The position numbers were made by a program, and so were the translations under genes. The notes below the pieces were generated by a model, which did no database searches, was not told where the DNA came from, and saw only the letters and a list, made by a program, of their open reading frames with translations. 6,541 bases of DNA, taken from the NCBI GenBank assembly GCA_016192885.1, contig JACPTH010000195.1, forward strand, positions 1 to 6,541, written 5' to 3'. The DNA is from a bacterium. Lineage in GTDB: Bacteria; Muiribacteriota; Ozemobacteria; Ozemobacterales; Ozemobacteraceae. This document shows positions 6,517 to 6,541 of the stretch, one piece after another; the first letter of the stretch is position 1, and each line of letters opens with the position of its first letter.

Positions 6517-6541
6517 CCATGGCGATCTGCGGGGTGACCAT
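6386..6541 (-). CDS. 3' end of an unrecognised upstream gene (partial)
   Basis: A frame open from the window edge to a TAG at 6386-6388 encodes 51 residues, including GYWQRLGDKLEVIISSWRS and EVLERIPQ, then a basic, Asn/Ser-rich tail. Its composition looks like a normal soluble protein end, whereas the overlapping pilin frame over the same bases is rich in Arg, Ser and Trp, as shadow frames tend to be. It begins with ATG at 6541, but that may be an internal Met. I do not recognise the family. If real, it overlaps the listed pilin start by 131 bases and would sit immediately upstream in the same operon. Confidence 0.5.
   Translation of the reverse strand: MVTPQIAMDGDSKGYWQRLGDKLEVIISSWRSEVLERIPQNPNKKSRNSTS

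Overview
The window is a run of minus-strand genes from a mid-GC bacterium whose species I cannot name. It contains type IV pilin-like proteins (one K-type), a GspE/PilB-type secretion or pilus ATPase, and a muropeptide-sugar hydrolase family (DUF1343/NamZ). These point to a Gram-negative-type, probably uncultivated lineage. The sequence alone does not fix the phylum. No RNA gene, CRISPR array, transposase or plus-strand gene is supported.

Layout in the direction of transcription (right to left): the 3' end of an unrecognised gene (6541-6386); three consecutive prepilin-like genes (6516-5866, 5869-4517, 4510-3449) joined by a 4-base overlap and a 6-base gap; folC (3417-2119), 31 bases after the last pilin; a broken DUF1343/NamZ gene (2048-916); and the first 260 codons of a GspE/PilB ATPase (780-1), which runs off the window.

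The three pilin-like proteins would form a minor-pilin set that could cap or prime a type II secretion pseudopilus or a type IV pilus. The ATPase would power the same kind of machine. FolC is a housekeeping folate enzyme that appears to share the pilin transcript.

The most unusual points are: the pilin-like genes carry large non-pilin extensions (a proline-rich linker plus a DUF4214-like domain in one, about 270 mostly helical residues in another); folC has a perfect Shine-Dalgarno sequence spaced for an AUU start; the DUF1343 gene has lost its central part to a short repeat-rich insert; and the first pilin has no normal start codon close to its cleavage site.
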